From the NCBI GenBank assembly GCA_009929265.1, contig SAAU01000001.1, positions 157,962 to 221,961 of the forward strand: DNA of 64,000 bases. The letters run 5' to 3'. Of the stretch, positions 63,114 through 64,000 are shown piece after piece. Position 1 is the first letter of the stretch; every line of letters begins with the position of its first letter. The stretch comes from Alphaproteobacteria bacterium. GTDB lineage: Bacteria; Pseudomonadota; Alphaproteobacteria; CASFRQ01; SAAU01. Position numbers and translations under genes: made by a program. A model generated the notes under the pieces. It worked only from the letters and a program-made list of their open reading frames with translations. It was not told the DNA's origin and did no database searches.

Positions 63114-63285
63114 ATGTCGAACAAATAAAGCTTTTCTTTAAATTCTCTGCTTTAGAGGTGGTTAAAAATTGCCGAATTTCTTTAGATGTTGCGTATTCTT
63201 TCGCACCGACAACAAGCTTTCCACCATCTTTATCCTGATTTATTTCAACATTATCCTTTGAAACTTTAACTTTTGTAATCCGCAT
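63067..63285 (-). CDS. small unknown protein
   Basis: A 72-residue protein with a strong Shine-Dalgarno (AAAGGAG, 6 bases before the ATG). The first 50 residues (MRITKVKVSKDNVEI..., KLVVGAKEYATSKEIRQFL) look like an ordered beta/alpha unit with a well-formed protein composition. The last 15 run antisense to the ABC-like fragment and may be a new end made by a deletion. Function unknown. Confidence 0.5.
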   Translation of the reverse strand: MRITKVKVSKDNVEINQDKDGGKLVVGAKEYATSKEIRQFLTTSKAENLKKSFICSTFKNKFFAEAQKRDFQ

Positions 63286-63400
63286 AGCTCTCTCCTTTAT
63301 GTTGACATTTTCTAAAAGTATATGCCTTTATCAAAAGAAATATCAACCAAAAAGAATTAAGAAAGCAAAAATCTCCCGCGTTTATATATGTTTTAATGTT

Positions 63401-63658
63401 TTAAAGACAATCTCCTTGAATTCCTAAAACGATTTTAAAATTATGACAATGTTTGGAAACAAGCTCCACCCCTTTTTTGCGAGATAAAACAAAGACCTTT
63501 TTTCCAACCCAAATTCTCACGCAATACCGTTTATTTTTTAGGAAGACTTTTTCTTTGGTTCAATACTCTTTCCCATCTTCGCTTTCGATTTCCACACTTC
63601 GCCCTATTCCAAAACGATTGTTGTCAAAATCCAACCCATATTCCGTATATATTTTCAT
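63401..63658 (-). pseudogene. small unknown gene interrupted by an in-frame TGA
   Basis: From the ATG at 63658 (behind GAGGAAGG) the frame reads 32 codons (MKIYTEYGLDFDNNRFGIG...GKEY), then TGA at 63562-63560. The same frame then continues for 52 codons to TAA with sensible, basic, Cys/His-containing sequence (VFLKNKRYCVRIWVGKKV, ELVSKHCHNFKI). A TGG-to-TGA change (Trp) would explain it. The family is not recognised. UGA is a normal stop elsewhere here (recG, rnd), so recoding is unlikely. Confidence 0.5.
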
Positions 63659-63670
63659 TCCTTCCTCTTC

Positions 63671-63700
63671 TAAAACAAAGCCTCGTAATTTGCGAGGCTT
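63671..63700 (-). terminator. terminator of the small gene at 63723-63935
   Basis: On the - strand AAGCCTCG and CGAGGCTT pair around a 7-base loop, followed by TTGTTTT. Confidence 0.65.
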
Positions 63701-63722
63701 AGGATTTCTATATTACAAAAAA

Positions 63723-63935
63723 CTATAACTTTTTATAATAAATTTTATTTCCTTTATGATCAGTATAATCAGTTTTTAAATATCTCGCAACTTCAACACC
63801 GATTTCATTTGTTTCAATAATTTCCCAGGTTTCTTCACTATACGTTGAGCGCTCTCTTTCTCTATGATTTTCTGCTACCAAATTATGAGCAACAGGTATT
63901 TTATATTCATCTCTTAAATCTTGATAGTTTGACAT
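63723..63935 (-). CDS. small unknown protein
   Basis: A 70-residue charged protein rich in Glu, Tyr and Asn, with no signal peptide, membrane segment or cysteine. It has a strong Shine-Dalgarno (AAAGGAG, 5 bases before the ATG) and a good terminator behind it, so it is probably real. The family is not recognised. Its promoter is likely in the last 60 bases of the window, where TTGACT occurs on the - strand. Confidence 0.5.
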   Translation of the reverse strand: MSNYQDLRDEYKIPVAHNLVAENHRERERSTYSEETWEIIETNEIGVEVARYLKTDYTDHKGNKIYYKKL

Positions 63936-64000
63936 TTTATCTCCTTTATAAAATAAAGATTTTCATACTATATATAGATAAAGTCAAATTATTTTTATTT

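Noticed and set aside
63560..63562. Selenocysteine or UGA-as-Trp coding at the internal TGA
   Set aside because: recG, rnd, the Fis gene and the MORN gene end in TGA at sensible places. No SECIS-like stem follows, and the surrounding sequence has no redox motif.
60863..64000. Prophage or integrative element in the accessory tail
   Set aside because: No integrase, structural phage gene, transfer gene or att-like repeat is visible. Only small unknown genes and remnants are present.

Overview
This A+T-rich window is a piece of a bacterial chromosome, most likely from an uncultured, fermentative alphaproteobacterium of the animal gut (Rhodospirillales/RF32-like). The alphaproteobacterial signs are gene orders: def-fmt-truA; rnd-kdsD-lptC/A-lptB; and dusB next to a Fis-type DNA-binding protein, trkA and hfq. 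The anaerobic signs are a monomeric [FeFe]-hydrogenase, a bifunctional AdhE, a class A flavodiiron protein, a desulfoferrodoxin and a DUF362 ferredoxin protein. Genus-level placement is inference. I see no integrase, transposase, phage gene, CRISPR array or rRNA.

Layout. 1-8.5 kb: the 3' part of prfC, rpsD with a structured 5' leader, thpR, def-fmt-truA, an esterase and recG. 8.6-20.2 kb: clpB behind a clear sigma32-type promoter, a large ankyrin/subtilase autotransporter-like protein, a MESH1-like (p)ppGpp hydrolase, glmS, pyrG, an unknown protein and an HD hydrolase. 20.4-32.5 kb: kdsB, a HAD phosphatase, tRNA-Lys, the dusB-fis-trkA-hfq cluster, a Sel1-repeat protein, trmFO, a TRL-family lipoprotein and the LPS cluster rnd-kdsD-lptC/A-lptB with tRNA-Leu. 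32.6-38.4 kb: a MORN-repeat protein, leuS and a dgkA-eptA lipid A/diacylglycerol pair. 38.4-46.6 kb: fprA, hydrogenase-adhE, DUF362 protein and a cstA gene broken by one in-frame amber codon. 46.7-53.5 kb: ABC-F, NUDIX, TM2 protein, glycosyltransferase, tag and thrS preceded by a threonine-rich leader peptide. 53.6-58.8 kb: a PLP beta-synthase/rhodanese fusion, then the operon Cys/Gly-repeat peptide - Mrp ATPase - CPHC thioredoxin-CcdA fusion - DUF134 regulator, then hsp20 and desulfoferrodoxin. 58.9-64 kb: a metallophosphoesterase, a MazG-like protein and an accessory tail of secreted and small unknown proteins with at least two gene remnants.

How the genes fit together. Kdo/LPS functions are spread over the window (kdsB, kdsD, lptC/A, lptB, eptA, dgkA), so this is an LPS-bearing Gram-negative cell. 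The redox genes describe fermentation to ethanol and H2 with oxygen and superoxide protection. Two loci where alphaproteobacteria usually carry sigma54 functions (ntrBC/YX after dusB, rpoN after lptB) lack them, which suggests loss of that regulatory layer. The observations most worth following are the thrS leader, the Cys/Gly-repeat-Mrp-CcdA-DUF134 operon, the stand-alone Fis protein behind dusB, the LptC-LptA fusion and the rpsD leader. All promoter, terminator and homology calls were made by eye, without database searches.
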